From Terriglobales bacterium (lineage in GTDB: Bacteria; Acidobacteriota; Terriglobia; Terriglobales; Gp1-AA117): 8,725 bases of DNA. This document shows positions 1-8,285 of the stretch, one piece after another. The position numbers and the translations under genes are program-made. How positions within the stretch are numbered: position 1 is the first letter of the stretch; each line of letters opens with the position of its first letter. Where the stretch lies: NCBI GenBank assembly GCA_030150795.1, contig JASLFF010000051.1, positions 1-8,725 of the forward strand, written 5' to 3'. Below the pieces are notes generated by a model that searched no databases, was not told the origin of the DNA, and worked only from the letters and a program-made list of their open reading frames with translations.

Positions 1-860
<860 letters not shown>

Positions 861-1035
861 GAATGATGTGATGTCGCGCCGAGGAACGGAGGCTCAGAAA
901 ATTCGCGGTCCTCTGAAATGAGAAGCGAAAGCCGGGCCATCACCACTGGGACCGTACAGGAGAAAAGCGGAGATGTTGCGGATTTCATGTGCGACCCCGA
1001 AAGTCCGGCAATGGTATCCGGCGGCCATATCAGCT

Positions 1036-1266
1036 TCACGGACCCGGCGGCTTCTGCGCTCCGGCGTTGGGAGCCATGGCAGCCGACCGTTCGGCGGCAG
1101 CCCGCTTCCGTGCGCGCAGGGCCGTGAAGAGCGACAGGACGGCCAGTGCAAGACAAGCTCCGCCCCTGACCCAGTAATGGAGCCGAAGCAGGAAAAGCAA
1201 CCCGAACACTGTCCACATCACGGTGGAAAAAAACCAGAGAGCAATCATGAATCGGTTCTTCATCAT
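1036..1266 (-). CDS. Small two-helix membrane protein, function unknown
   Basis: A predicted protein of 76 residues starting MMKNRFMIALWFFSTV. Two hydrophobic stretches, about residues 6-24 and 30-46, are separated by a short polar turn (RLHYWVRGG) and look like two membrane helices. A basic stretch RARKRAAAER follows, then an Ala/Pro-rich tail probably left in the cytoplasm. I chose the ATG at 1266 because GGGAGG lies 11 nt upstream (1278-1283); an ATG directly after it (1263) is also possible. An upstream in-frame ATG at 1323 would add a polar extension that crosses this ribosome-binding site, so it is less likely. I do not recognise a family. It sits between the large secreted protein (separated by a hairpin terminator) and the aldo/keto reductase. 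Hydrophobicity pattern and ribosome-binding site support it as real; its role is unknown. Confidence 0.6.
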   Translation of the reverse strand: MMKNRFMIALWFFSTVMWTVFGLLFLLRLHYWVRGGACLALAVLSLFTALRARKRAAAERSAAMAPNAGAQKPPGP

Positions 1267-1336
1267 GTGGATTTTAACCTCCCGGTCGCGCTGCGAACCG
1301 GCAAGCCCTCCCGCTTGACGCACGAATGTGATTGCG

Positions 1337-1364
1337 GCGGGGCCTCGATCGCTCGAAGCCCCGC
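1337..1364 (-). terminator. Hairpin downstream of the 1007-residue protein gene
   Basis: Seven perfect GC-rich pairs (1337-1343 with 1358-1364) continue, after one mismatch, into four more (1345-1348 with 1353-1356) around a TCGC loop. It lies 15 nt after the stop codon of the large secreted protein gene, the expected place for a terminator. There is no clear U-run after it on the minus strand, so termination strength is uncertain; the structure may instead protect the 3' end of the mRNA. Confidence 0.5.
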
Positions 1365-1378
1365 TGTTTCCAACTGTT

Positions 1379-4300
1379 TTACCGCACCTGGAATATGAGT
1401 TCCGTGGTGTGGGTTGTGGGATCTCCCGAAACGGTATACGTCACAATGTATGTGCCGGTCGCGAGTCCAGTGGTTTGGAGGTTGAAGATGTATCCGCCGT
1501 TGGGTCCCAGGCCGCCGTCAAAGCGGAAGTTATTATCGGGATTGGCATTGCCGGAGTCATCCACGGTGAAGCTGGCGTTGGTTGAAACCATGACGACTTG
1601 CTGCGCGGTCACGGTGATGGCTGAAGACGATACATCGTTGCCCGCAGCGTCACAGAGCTGGAACTTGATTGGAATCGTGCTCCCGCTCTTGGCCGCGTGG
1701 GTTGTGTCGTACAGCAGACATGCGCCGTAGGCGACGTTGTAATTCACCGTCTTCGATGACGTATTGCCGGCCACGTCAGAAGCGTTCACGGTGAACGTCT
1801 TGGCGCCGACCGCGGCTGTATTAATGTTGCTCCCATTGGCGACCGTACCAACGCAGGTAGCCACGCCGGAGCCTGTGTCACTGCAACTGTAGTTGGAAGC
1901 CACTGCCTGGTTGAGCACATAGGCCGTAGCGGTTGGAGATGTAATGGTGATTGTCGGCGGAGTTGTGTCGCGTGTGGTCGGAGTTGGCTTGATCACCGTG
2001 TTAAGAACAGATGAGATCACAGCCGGCGCGCCTCCCGGAGGCAGGAACGCTGCCGGAATGCTGTTGGCCAACTGGCTGGTGAGGTCGTTCACGTTGAGCG
2101 ATGGGTTTTCGATGAACCGGCTTTGCACGATGGCCGCGATTCTATCGGTGATAGAGGGCACATCGGTAAGCGCTACTCCTCTGGGATCGATCGCGGTATG
2201 GCCGTCCGTGGTGGCTTTCACCACGGCGGAGGTAGCCGGCAGAGGCGATGGTTTAGGGCTGGATACAGAAAATGCCTGCGCTGGCCATAGCAGGCAATCT
2301 GAAGACAGCGAGATTTGCGAATCAGCGGGGTTGATTCCCGGGCCCACCTCCGCAGATACGTCGAAGGTGAGGGTGTCCCAGTAGAGCCCTTCGCTGGCAA
2401 CGAACGGGTTGGGGAAAGTAGCTGTCCCGTTGCTTCCGGTAAAGAAGGCAGGATTGCCGAATCCCTGGCCATCGCCCACCATGAACGTGGTCTTGGCGGA
2501 GACCGGCGAAGCGGCATTGAATCCGCCGAAGATAGCCTGTCCCTGGAACACTGCAGGCAGAACGATGTTTCCGTCCGCCAGCATTACGGTACGGAAGGAC
2601 GTGCCGCCGCTATTGTAAATTACCACCAGCGCAGCGCCTTCAGCCAGGATCAAGCCTCCGCTGGCGACGCCGGTCACCGTGTAGGTTCCGTTGCCCGCCA
2701 CCAGCGGCGTAACATCGGCCCGGTAACTGAAGCTGTCGGTACGGCCCCAGCAGGTGTCCGGTCCATGGCCAATTCGCGTGCCCAATACCGGGTTGCCATT
2801 CAGGCTTAGATTCCGGAGAGAAGCATCCTCGCCGTCATCCAGCATGCCCCAGTAGAGATAGGCATTTTGGATAGTAGCTCCGGCAGGAATTCCGGAGATA
2901 GTTATGTTTCCTCCCGTCTGACCGCGCAGTCCGACACCAGACGCAACGTAGTCTCCGGGCAAGGTGGTGCTGATGAAAGGTATCAGGTTGCCCACAGTCG
3001 GAGCCGCCTGGTCAAGGGTCTTTCCTAGCTGCTCAAGAGCGTTAGCGCCCGTGGGATCAGCCAGCATCTGGGGAAATGCACCTACGCCCAGTTGCGCCGC
3101 GCTGATCGGATCAACCGCGAGCAGGCTCTGGAGGATCTGTGCTTGTCCCGTGCTGTCAATTCCCTGCTGGGTCAACTCTTGCGCGATGGTCGGTGGCAGT
3201 CCGTTGGCCGCCAGATTGGCTTGGTATGCGCGAACGTCGTCCGCAGTGAAGGTAATAGCGACTCCGGCGGCCTGAAGCGCGGTAGCCAGGTTCGCCAGAA
3301 GCTGCGGCTGGGCATTCAGGAAGGGGGCTTCCTGCGCCATGAACTGCTGCGCTGCCTGGGTTTGTTGCTGCACCCAGAACGCATTTCCGGCATCGCGTGC
3401 ACCGGAAGCGCGGTTGAGCGCAGTGCTTGAGGCTCTCTCCAGGGCGAGCTGTTGGGCCATGTTATCGAACAATGCGTTGAAGGCGTCCGCCACCTGTTGC
3501 GGGGTATTTGGGTCGGGCTGTATGGGTGGCGAGATGATCGGTATGACCTCAGGCTGGTCTATGACCATAAAGTTCGGGTCTGACGGATCGTTGACTTTGT
3601 CCGAACCATAGAATCCTCCAGCGGTCAAAGCGCCGGCGCTCAACAGCGCTCCGACGGTTATCGGAACTGAGATGCAAGCGCCCGCCGTGATCGCCGTGCA
3701 AACCCCAATCGCTACACCCAGCGCGATTCCAGAATAGGTAAACCACTGGCCCGCTGTGCGGTAGCCGGCCTTCTGACAGTTGTTCAGGCTCTTACCCGCG
3801 TCGGTTGGGCAGGGCGGTGGCGGTGGCGGTCCCGGAGGAGATGCGCCCCAGAAAATAGGATCGGGAGAGTATGTCGTCGGAACCCCCGGTGTCAAAGGCA
3901 CCTGTAGCTCTGCGATCAAATGAGGGATGGGAGAATTGGGAGAAGGACCGAATCCCACCGTGCCGGCTATTCTCCCCGGATCTTCAGGTTGGCCGAACAC
4001 GTTCACCTGAAGCTGGCCGTTGCCGAACAGATCTATATCATAGTGTTCAAGGCCGATGTTGATGACCGACTCTACCGTGTCAAAGCTGATCCGGACCGAA
4101 TCGGTAGCGGCGATTGGATTTGTCTGAAAAGGAAAATCGTATAGCAACCAGATGAACTGGCGGTTAGGGTCCTGGTTGACATACAAGTAGCTGTTGGTGG
4201 CTGGAAAAAAGACCGGCGTGACATCCGCCCATTCACTTGGGCCGCCGCCACATGCGGTGAATTGTCCGTCGGTAACATGGCAACTGGCACTCGGGGCGTT

Positions 4301-4402
4301 GCCCGACTGGGCAAGAGCGCCGGTAGAGTAGATCGCAATCAGCAAGATCGTGCTGCATCTCAGAGCTTGCCGCAGGAGAAACTGCAGGGACAGGTTCCTC
4401 AT
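1379..4402 (-). CDS. Large secreted mosaic protein with Ig-like and PxKF C-terminal domains, function unknown
   Basis: An exported protein of 1007 residues. It begins with a Sec signal peptide: basic N-terminus, hydrophobic core about 17-30, likely cleavage after Ala31 in GALA/Q. Residues 33-186 are beta-rich and unrecognised. A proline tract (188-199) leads to a Gly/Ala-rich hydrophobic hairpin (about 221-265). Residues 298-480 are helical and rich in Ala and Gln. Residues 483-712, with AYLYWGM and LYWDTLTFDVS, form a beta-rich domain that recalls DUF3344-type extracellular domains; this is a tentative resemblance. Residues 812-890 are an Ig-like domain (TPPTITITSP, then CSDTGSGVATC, then DVAGN). 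Residues 891-1007 carry GSTIPIKF, the hallmark of PxKF domains. The mature chain has twelve cysteines, suggesting disulfides outside the cytoplasm. The ATG at 4402 has GGAGG 11 nt upstream (4414-4418). No enzyme motif was seen; a cell-surface, adhesive or structural role is inference. Confidence 0.9.
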   Translation of the reverse strand: MRNLSLQFLLRQALRCSTILLIAIYSTGALAQSGNAPSASCHVTDGQFTACGGGPSEWADVTPVFFPATNSYLYVNQDPNRQFIWLLYDFPFQTNPIAATDSVRISFDTVESVINIGLEHYDIDLFGNGQLQVNVFGQPEDPGRIAGTVGFGPSPNSPIPHLIAELQVPLTPGVPTTYSPDPIFWGASPPGPPPPPPCPTDAGKSLNNCQKAGYRTAGQWFTYSGIALGVAIGVCTAITAGACISVPITVGALLSAGALTAGGFYGSDKVNDPSDPNFMVIDQPEVIPIISPPIQPDPNTPQQVADAFNALFDNMAQQLALERASSTALNRASGARDAGNAFWVQQQTQAAQQFMAQEAPFLNAQPQLLANLATALQAAGVAITFTADDVRAYQANLAANGLPPTIAQELTQQGIDSTGQAQILQSLLAVDPISAAQLGVGAFPQMLADPTGANALEQLGKTLDQAAPTVGNLIPFISTTLPGDYVASGVGLRGQTGGNITISGIPAGATIQNAYLYWGMLDDGEDASLRNLSLNGNPVLGTRIGHGPDTCWGRTDSFSYRADVTPLVAGNGTYTVTGVASGGLILAEGAALVVIYNSGGTSFRTVMLADGNIVLPAVFQGQAIFGGFNAASPVSAKTTFMVGDGQGFGNPAFFTGSNGTATFPNPFVASEGLYWDTLTFDVSAEVGPGINPADSQISLSSDCLLWPAQAFSVSSPKPSPLPATSAVVKATTDGHTAIDPRGVALTDVPSITDRIAAIVQSRFIENPSLNVNDLTSQLANSIPAAFLPPGGAPAVISSVLNTVIKPTPTTRDTTPPTITITSPTATAYVLNQAVASNYSCSDTGSGVATCVGTVANGSNINTAAVGAKTFTVNASDVAGNTSSKTVNYNVAYGACLLYDTTHAAKSGSTIPIKFQLCDAAGNDVSSSAITVTAQQVVMVSTNASFTVDDSGNANPDNNFRFDGGLGPNGGYIFNLQTTGLATGTYIVTYTVSGDPTTHTTELIFQVR
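3813..3830 (+). repeat. Perfect tandem repeat (GGCGGT)x3 inside a coding region
   Basis: Three exact copies of a 6-bp unit encode part of the proline run (residues 192-197) of the large secreted protein on the minus strand. A gain or loss of one unit would change the linker by two prolines without a frameshift, so its length may vary between strains. Confidence 0.75.
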
Positions 4403-4413
4403 GGATATACAAT

Positions 4414-4418
4414 CCTCC
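4414..4418 (-). promoter_or_regulatory. Ribosome-binding site of the large secreted protein gene
   Basis: The minus strand reads GGAGG here, 11 nt before the ATG at 4402. It fixes the start codon that also gives a well-formed signal peptide. Confidence 0.6.
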
Positions 4419-4453
4419 GGAAGAAGTGTCCTTCACAATATACCTGGCGCAAG

Positions 4454-4476
4454 TTCACGTACTATATACACGTGAA
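4454..4476. promoter_or_regulatory. Inverted repeat, possible operator
   Basis: Perfect 7-bp arms TTCACGT and ACGTGAA flank a 9-bp AT-rich spacer. The repeat covers the candidate -10 box of the large secreted protein gene. A dimeric regulator bound here could block or modulate transcription. No regulator family can be named from the site alone. Confidence 0.35.
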
Positions 4477-4488
4477 GATAGAAAACAA
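4461..4488 (-). promoter_or_regulatory. Candidate sigma70-type promoter of the large secreted protein gene
   Basis: On the minus strand a -35-like TTGTTT (4483-4488) and a -10-like TATAGT (4461-4466) are 16 nt apart, about 60 nt before the start codon. The matches to consensus are 4/6 and 5/6. The region is AT-rich, which raises the chance of a random match. Confidence 0.35.
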
Positions 4489-4786
4489 GTAAAAAAGATA
4501 CCTAGCCGCTCTGGCAATATAGATAGGTCACAATAATTAAATTGTTGTTAATAAATATTACTGGCACATAGCTGATTCAGGAATGGGATTCTAGCAGGCC
4601 AAGCTAATATATAGACCATTAAAAAACAATTACAATTCCCTAGTTCATTGTTATTTTAGCGTATGTTATTAAAGCAGAGTACATCCTAAATAGCTATATA
4701 CAGCAATAGGACCCCGAAAATAGTGAGATTTACTTGGGAGATATTCTCTGCTGCCACGCTGCGGGTAATCGGGCAGAGGCGCGTCT

Positions 4787-4984
4787 TCAGCAGCCGTTCG
4801 ATGGGCAGAAGTGGACAATATTTTTCACATGCTCAACGACAGGCCGAATATGGTTCCCGGAAAGTTGATCGGTGACAGCACGGCCATGCACGAACTCTGC
4901 CCATTTGAGGTCGTGTCTGACGAAGTCATCAAAAGCTGTTGCCGCTATTTCAATGTGTGTGCCGTCTGCAAACTTGATCGTCAT
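4787..4984 (-). CDS. Possible small protein of 65 residues, function unknown
   Basis: Reading from ATG at 4984 gives 65 residues starting MTIKFADGTHIEIAATAFDD. The ATG is preceded by GGGAGG with 5 nt between (4990-4995), the best ribosome-binding site in the window. An in-frame ATG at 5017 would add 11 residues but would include that site in the coding part, so the shorter start is preferred. The composition is balanced, with charged and aromatic residues spread throughout, no membrane segment and no signal peptide, so a small soluble cytoplasmic protein is expected. The FADGTHIEI segment looks like a short beta-hairpin. I do not recognise a family. It stands alone, downstream of the accC terminator and upstream of the AT-rich stretch. 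An opposite-strand frame (4811-5014) is also open, which weakens the coding argument. Confidence 0.45.
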   Translation of the reverse strand: MTIKFADGTHIEIAATAFDDFVRHDLKWAEFVHGRAVTDQLSGNHIRPVVEHVKNIVHFCPSNGC

Positions 4985-5073
4985 TCCCGCCTCCCAAGGG
5001 TTGTAAATTTTTAGCATCTGTTGAATAGATGATCTGGGATTAAGCTAAGGTGCAGAAATTCGCGCAAATTAGT

Positions 5074-5098
5074 AAAAAGTTTTCTGTTCGCGCAGAAA
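5074..5098 (-). terminator. Intrinsic terminator of the peptidase-accB-accC operon
   Basis: On the minus strand a perfect 6-bp stem (TTTCTG at 5093-5098 with CAGAAA at 5081-5086) closes a CGCGAA loop and is followed, after two bases, by a five-T run (5074-5078). It lies about 45 nt after the accC stop codon. The stem is short and AT-rich, so termination may be partial. Confidence 0.45.
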
Positions 5099-5143
5099 TC
5101 AGTTTGGCTGACGCAAGAATGATCTTTGCGGAAAATATCGCGG

Positions 5144-6529
5144 CTAGGTAAGCGCGGGCACTTCAGTGCGCTCTTCCTGCATGCGCGCCAGCAGGCGCTC
5201 AACGTATTTGGTGTCGATGTTTCCCGCGCGAAATTCCGGATCGGCAAGAATGCGGCGGTGCAAAGGAATCGTCGTATAAATGCCTTCCACGATAAACATT
5301 TCCAGTGCGCGCTGCATGCGCATGATGGCTTCAGGACGGTCCTTGCCAAACGTAATCAGCTTGGCAATGAGTGAGTCATAATAGGGCGGGATCACGCCTT
5401 CGGCATACGCGGCAGTGTCCACTCGCACGCCCAGCCCGCCGGGAATGTGGAACGTCTTGATCTTGCCTGCGGACGGCGTGAATTTTTCCGGATGCTCGGC
5501 ATTGATGCGGCATTCAATGGCGTGTCCGCGCTGGCCTTTGCGGTCAACCTTGGGAATGATCTCGGTAATCTTGGCGCCGTCGGCCAGCAGGATCTGCGAT
5601 TTCACCAGATCGAGGCTCGTCACCATCTCCGTCACCGGATGCTCCACCTGTATGCGCGTATTCATCTCGATAAAGTGGAGACTTCCGTCTTCGTCCATCA
5701 AAAACTCAACGGTGCCGGCGTTGACGTAACCGATTTCAGAGAGCGACTTTTCCAGCCCCTGGCCGATTTCAGCGCGCATCTCCGGAGTCACGCGCGTGGA
5801 AGGCGATTCTTCCAGCAGCTTCTGGTGCCGCCTCTGGATGCTGCACTCGCGCTCGCCCAGGCTGATCACGCGTCCGTGCGAGTCGCCCAGCACCTGGAAC
5901 TCAATGTGGCGCGGCCGCTCGATAAACTTTTCCATGTAGAGATTGCCATTGCCAAAAGCAGCTGCGGCTTCAGATTGCGCGGAGTTAAACGAGCCTTCAA
6001 GTTCCGATTCATTGCGGATGACGCGCATGCCGCGTCCGCCTCCACCGGCAGAAGCCTTCACAATCACCGGATAGCCGATCTGCGACGCCCACTCGCGCGC
6101 TTCTTCGGCGCTGGCTATCACGCCGTCCGATCCCGGTAAGATCGGCACCTTGGCTTTCTTCATCGCCTGGCGCGCTTTTTCTTTTTCACCCATCAGCCGG
6201 ATAACTTCCGGAGGCGGGCCAATGAATTTGATATGCGAGCTTTCGCAGACTTCGGCAAAGTTGGCATTCTCGCTCAGTAGTCCGTAGCCGGGATGGATAG
6301 CGTCAACGTTGGTAATCTCAGCCGCGCTGATCACCGCAGGAATATTGAGATAGCTTTCAGAAGATCGGGGCGGGCCAATGCAGATGGCCTCATCGGCAAA
6401 ACGCACATGCAGCGAGTTGCGGTCAGCGTCACTATAAACAGCAACAGTCTTTACACCCAGCTCTTTACACGCGCAGATCACGCGCAGGGCAATTTCACCA
6501 CGGTTCGCTATCAGTATCTTCTTGAACAT
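5144..6529 (-). CDS. accC: Acetyl-CoA carboxylase, biotin carboxylase subunit
   Basis: AccC uses ATP and bicarbonate to carboxylate the biotin carried by AccB, the first half-reaction of acetyl-CoA carboxylase, which makes malonyl-CoA for fatty acid synthesis in the cytosol. The chain is 461 residues, close to the usual 445-455. It starts with the family signature [17 protein letters not shown] and [12 protein letters not shown] (about 78-90). The ATP-grasp part has Lys116, Lys158, the glycine loop GGGGRGM (162-168), His208 in [15 protein letters not shown] (233-241), Glu275, and Glu288, Asn290 and Arg292 in [14 protein letters not shown]. The C-terminal domain has [10 protein letters not shown] with Arg341. 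All key residues are present, so it should be active. It lies 100 nt after the accB stop codon, with no clear Shine-Dalgarno site, and is probably the last gene of the operon. AccA and AccD must be encoded elsewhere. Confidence 0.98.
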   Translation of the reverse strand: MFKKILIANRGEIALRVICACKELGVKTVAVYSDADRNSLHVRFADEAICIGPPRSSESYLNIPAVISAAEITNVDAIHPGYGLLSENANFAEVCESSHIKFIGPPPEVIRLMGEKEKARQAMKKAKVPILPGSDGVIASAEEAREWASQIGYPVIVKASAGGGGRGMRVIRNESELEGSFNSAQSEAAAAFGNGNLYMEKFIERPRHIEFQVLGDSHGRVISLGERECSIQRRHQKLLEESPSTRVTPEMRAEIGQGLEKSLSEIGYVNAGTVEFLMDEDGSLHFIEMNTRIQVEHPVTEMVTSLDLVKSQILLADGAKITEIIPKVDRKGQRGHAIECRINAEHPEKFTPSAGKIKTFHIPGGLGVRVDTAAYAEGVIPPYYDSLIAKLITFGKDRPEAIMRMQRALEMFIVEGIYTTIPLHRRILADPEFRAGNIDTKYVERLLARMQEERTEVPALT

Positions 6530-6629
6530 TATTTTCTGTCGCTTCAGAGCTGCGCCGAATCTGCCGGCTGATTTGCGTTCGATGCTTGCGGCTCAGCACG
6601 CAATACGGCTTCGCCGCTGGTGGCTCTAT

Positions 6630-7127
6630 TTATTTCCGCGGCCGTATCGCAAACAACGGCTGTCCGTATTCAACAGGCTGTCCATTGTTGACCAGTACCT
6701 TCACAATTTCGCCGGAGGCGTCGGCTTCTATCTCATTCATGAGCTTCATGGCTTCAATGATGCAGAGCACCTGGCCTGCGGCCACCTGGTCACCGACTTT
6801 CACAAAAGGCAAAGCGCCCGGTCCCGGGGCCTCATAGAACGTGCCCACAATCGGCGATTTCACCGTGTGCAGCTCTTCTTCCGCGGCCGCCGGCGGAGCA
6901 GAAGCGCTTGCGGGCGGAGCTGCTGCGGCTGCAGGCGCATGGCTCGCTTGGGCCGGCGGAGCCACCATTGGCATGGCCGTCATCGGCATCGCATGTGCGA
7001 TCACAGGGGCCGCTGTCTCGCCGCCTCGTTTAATGCGGACCTTTACGTCTCCGCGCTCAAGCTCAAACTCCGAGATATCTTTTTCTATCAGGAAATCGAT
7101 AAGCTCTTTCAGCTCTTTCTGATTCAT
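6630..7127 (-). CDS. accB: Biotin carboxyl carrier protein of acetyl-CoA carboxylase
   Basis: AccB carries biotin, which moves a carboxyl group from AccC to the carboxyltransferase AccA-AccD. The 165 residues match the usual 150-170. The N-terminal part (1-36, NQKELKELIDFLIEKDISEF) is the conserved segment that interacts with the biotin carboxylase. A mobile linker rich in Ala and Pro (about 38-82) follows. The C-terminal biotinyl domain (about 87-163) begins VKSPIVGTFYEAPGPG, which includes the 'thumb' typical of AccB, and carries the biotin attachment motif EAMKLMNEIE with Lys128 as the modified residue. Attachment needs a biotin protein ligase (BirA) encoded elsewhere. It is 69 nt downstream of the peptidase gene and 100 nt upstream of accC. 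No strong ribosome-binding site is visible before the ATG at 7127, but the start agrees with the conserved family N-terminus. Confidence 0.97.
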   Translation of the reverse strand: MNQKELKELIDFLIEKDISEFELERGDVKVRIKRGGETAAPVIAHAMPMTAMPMVAPPAQASHAPAAAAAPPASASAPPAAAEEELHTVKSPIVGTFYEAPGPGALPFVKVGDQVAAGQVLCIIEAMKLMNEIEADASGEIVKVLVNNGQPVEYGQPLFAIRPRK

Positions 7128-7196
7128 GAATGTATTCGGCTCTTCTCTGCCCTCTTCACTTGCAACAGCGGCGAGAGCGGCCTTTCCCCTATGAAG

Positions 7197-8285
7197 TTAA
7201 AGCGTGATCAGGTCCTTTGCGGTAGGCGTCAGGACTTCATGTCCGGTCTCTGTGACAAGAACCATATCTTCGATGCGGACTCCACCCTCTTCAGGTATGT
7301 AGATGCCCGGCTCCACCGTAATGACCATCCCCGGCGCAAGTTTTTGGGTCTGGCCCTTGGCCAACCGGGGCTGCTCATGTACTTCAATTCCCACACCATG
7401 CCCCGTAGAGTGGGTAAAGAAAGTGTCAAAGCCGGCTTTCTTCAGTACTTCCCGCCCCGCACGGTCCACTTCGCCCGTCTCCACGCTTGGCGCCACCGCC
7501 GCAATCGAAGCCATCTGGGCTTCCCGCACCGCCTCATACATGCGCCGATGCGACCGGGAAACCGGTCCGGCATGCACGGTACGAGTCATGTCGGAACAGT
7601 AACCTGCGAGTATAACACCGTAATCCAGGATTATAAATCCTTGCGGTGGAATGGGTTGCGCTGATGCGCGGCCATGTGGCAATGCCGACCGCGGCCCTGC
7701 GGCCACAATCGTGTCAAACGACATTTTTTCCGCTCCGGCCCGTCTTGCCTGCAACTCCAGTTCGCCCGCTACCTGCGTTTCCGCCACACCCGGCTTGATC
7801 ACCGCAAGCGCTGTCTGGAACAGGCTGGCAGCCAGCAGCACAGATGCGCGAATTTGGTTGATCTCGTCCACGTCCTTAATCAGCCGCAGCTGTTCCACCA
7901 GACCGGCGGCAGGCTTGAGTCTGGTTTTTCCGCGGACCATAAGCCCCATTTGCTTATATGCGCTATAGGAAAGGTGTTCTGCTTCAAAACCCAGCGTCCT
8001 CGCTTTGGCTTTCTGCGCGCCTTCGCAGGCTTCAGTAAATGCCGCCTTCTTACCCACCACAACTTTGGCGCTCTTCACTTCGTCATGCGCTTGCTGGTCG
8101 TAGCGACCATCGGTGTAGAAGGTGGTCTTGTGCGTGCGATCGCTGACCTGAAAAAGCAGGACGCCTGCCGTTCCGGTGAATCCACAGAGATAGAGGATAT
8201 TGGGCAGATGCGTGACCAGCAGAGCGTCAAATCCGCCACGGCGCAGCAAAGCTGCAAGCTGTTTCTGTCGGGAAATGTAGTTCAT
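7197..8285 (-). CDS. Xaa-Pro peptidase, M24 family (aminopeptidase P or prolidase type)
   Basis: A cytosolic metallopeptidase that removes an N-terminal residue before proline or splits Xaa-Pro dipeptides; sequence alone does not tell the two activities apart. The 362 residues match the short bacterial form. Residues 1-130 are the creatinase-like N-terminal domain (ALLVTHLPNILYLCGFTG, then TDGRYDQQA). The pita-bread catalytic domain follows with all five metal ligands: Asp221 (ILDYG), Asp232 (CSDMTRT), His296 (STGHGVG), Glu325 (VEPGIY) and Glu339 (VRIEDMV). His204 in LPHGRAS and His303 in EVHEQP are the usual active-site histidines. No signal peptide is present. The ATG at 8285 gives the expected family N-terminus; only a weak purine stretch (AAAGAAAG) precedes it. 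It is probably the first gene of an operon with accB and accC, because a strong terminator lies upstream. In many bacteria a related gene sits beside efp-accB-accC; here efp is absent. Confidence 0.95.
   Translation of the reverse strand: MNYISRQKQLAALLRRGGFDALLVTHLPNILYLCGFTGTAGVLLFQVSDRTHKTTFYTDGRYDQQAHDEVKSAKVVVGKKAAFTEACEGAQKAKARTLGFEAEHLSYSAYKQMGLMVRGKTRLKPAAGLVEQLRLIKDVDEINQIRASVLLAASLFQTALAVIKPGVAETQVAGELELQARRAGAEKMSFDTIVAAGPRSALPHGRASAQPIPPQGFIILDYGVILAGYCSDMTRTVHAGPVSRSHRRMYEAVREAQMASIAAVAPSVETGEVDRAGREVLKKAGFDTFFTHSTGHGVGIEVHEQPRLAKGQTQKLAPGMVITVEPGIYIPEEGGVRIEDMVLVTETGHEVLTPTAKDLITL

Larger units (their letters stand above)
4440..4786. other. AT-rich intergenic stretch without a gene
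   Basis: Positions 4441-4740 are about 35% G+C by hand count, clearly lower than the genes on both sides. All frames are broken by frequent stops, and no terminal inverted repeats, transposase remnant or tRNA-like fold was seen. A loose inverted repeat (AACAAT at 4625-4630 with ATTGTT at 4647-4652) and a 9-mer CTATATACA present at 4462-4470 and 4694-4702 are the only internal structure noted, and both could be chance in such AT-rich DNA. It may be a long leader or regulatory region for the large secreted protein, or a trace of older foreign DNA. Confidence 0.6.

Noticed and set aside
4440..4786. Insertion sequence or degraded mobile element in the AT-rich stretch
   Set aside because: No terminal inverted repeats, target-site duplication or transposase motif could be seen. 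Low G+C alone is not enough.
5447..6139. Open frame of 230 codons on the plus strand
   Set aside because: It lies wholly antisense to accC, and has no recognisable motif or ribosome-binding site.
6522..7664. Open frame of 380 codons on the plus strand
   Set aside because: It is antisense to accB, the accB-accC gap and part of the peptidase gene, all with intact family motifs. Its translation is rich in Arg, His and Cys as expected from the reverse of GC-rich coding DNA.
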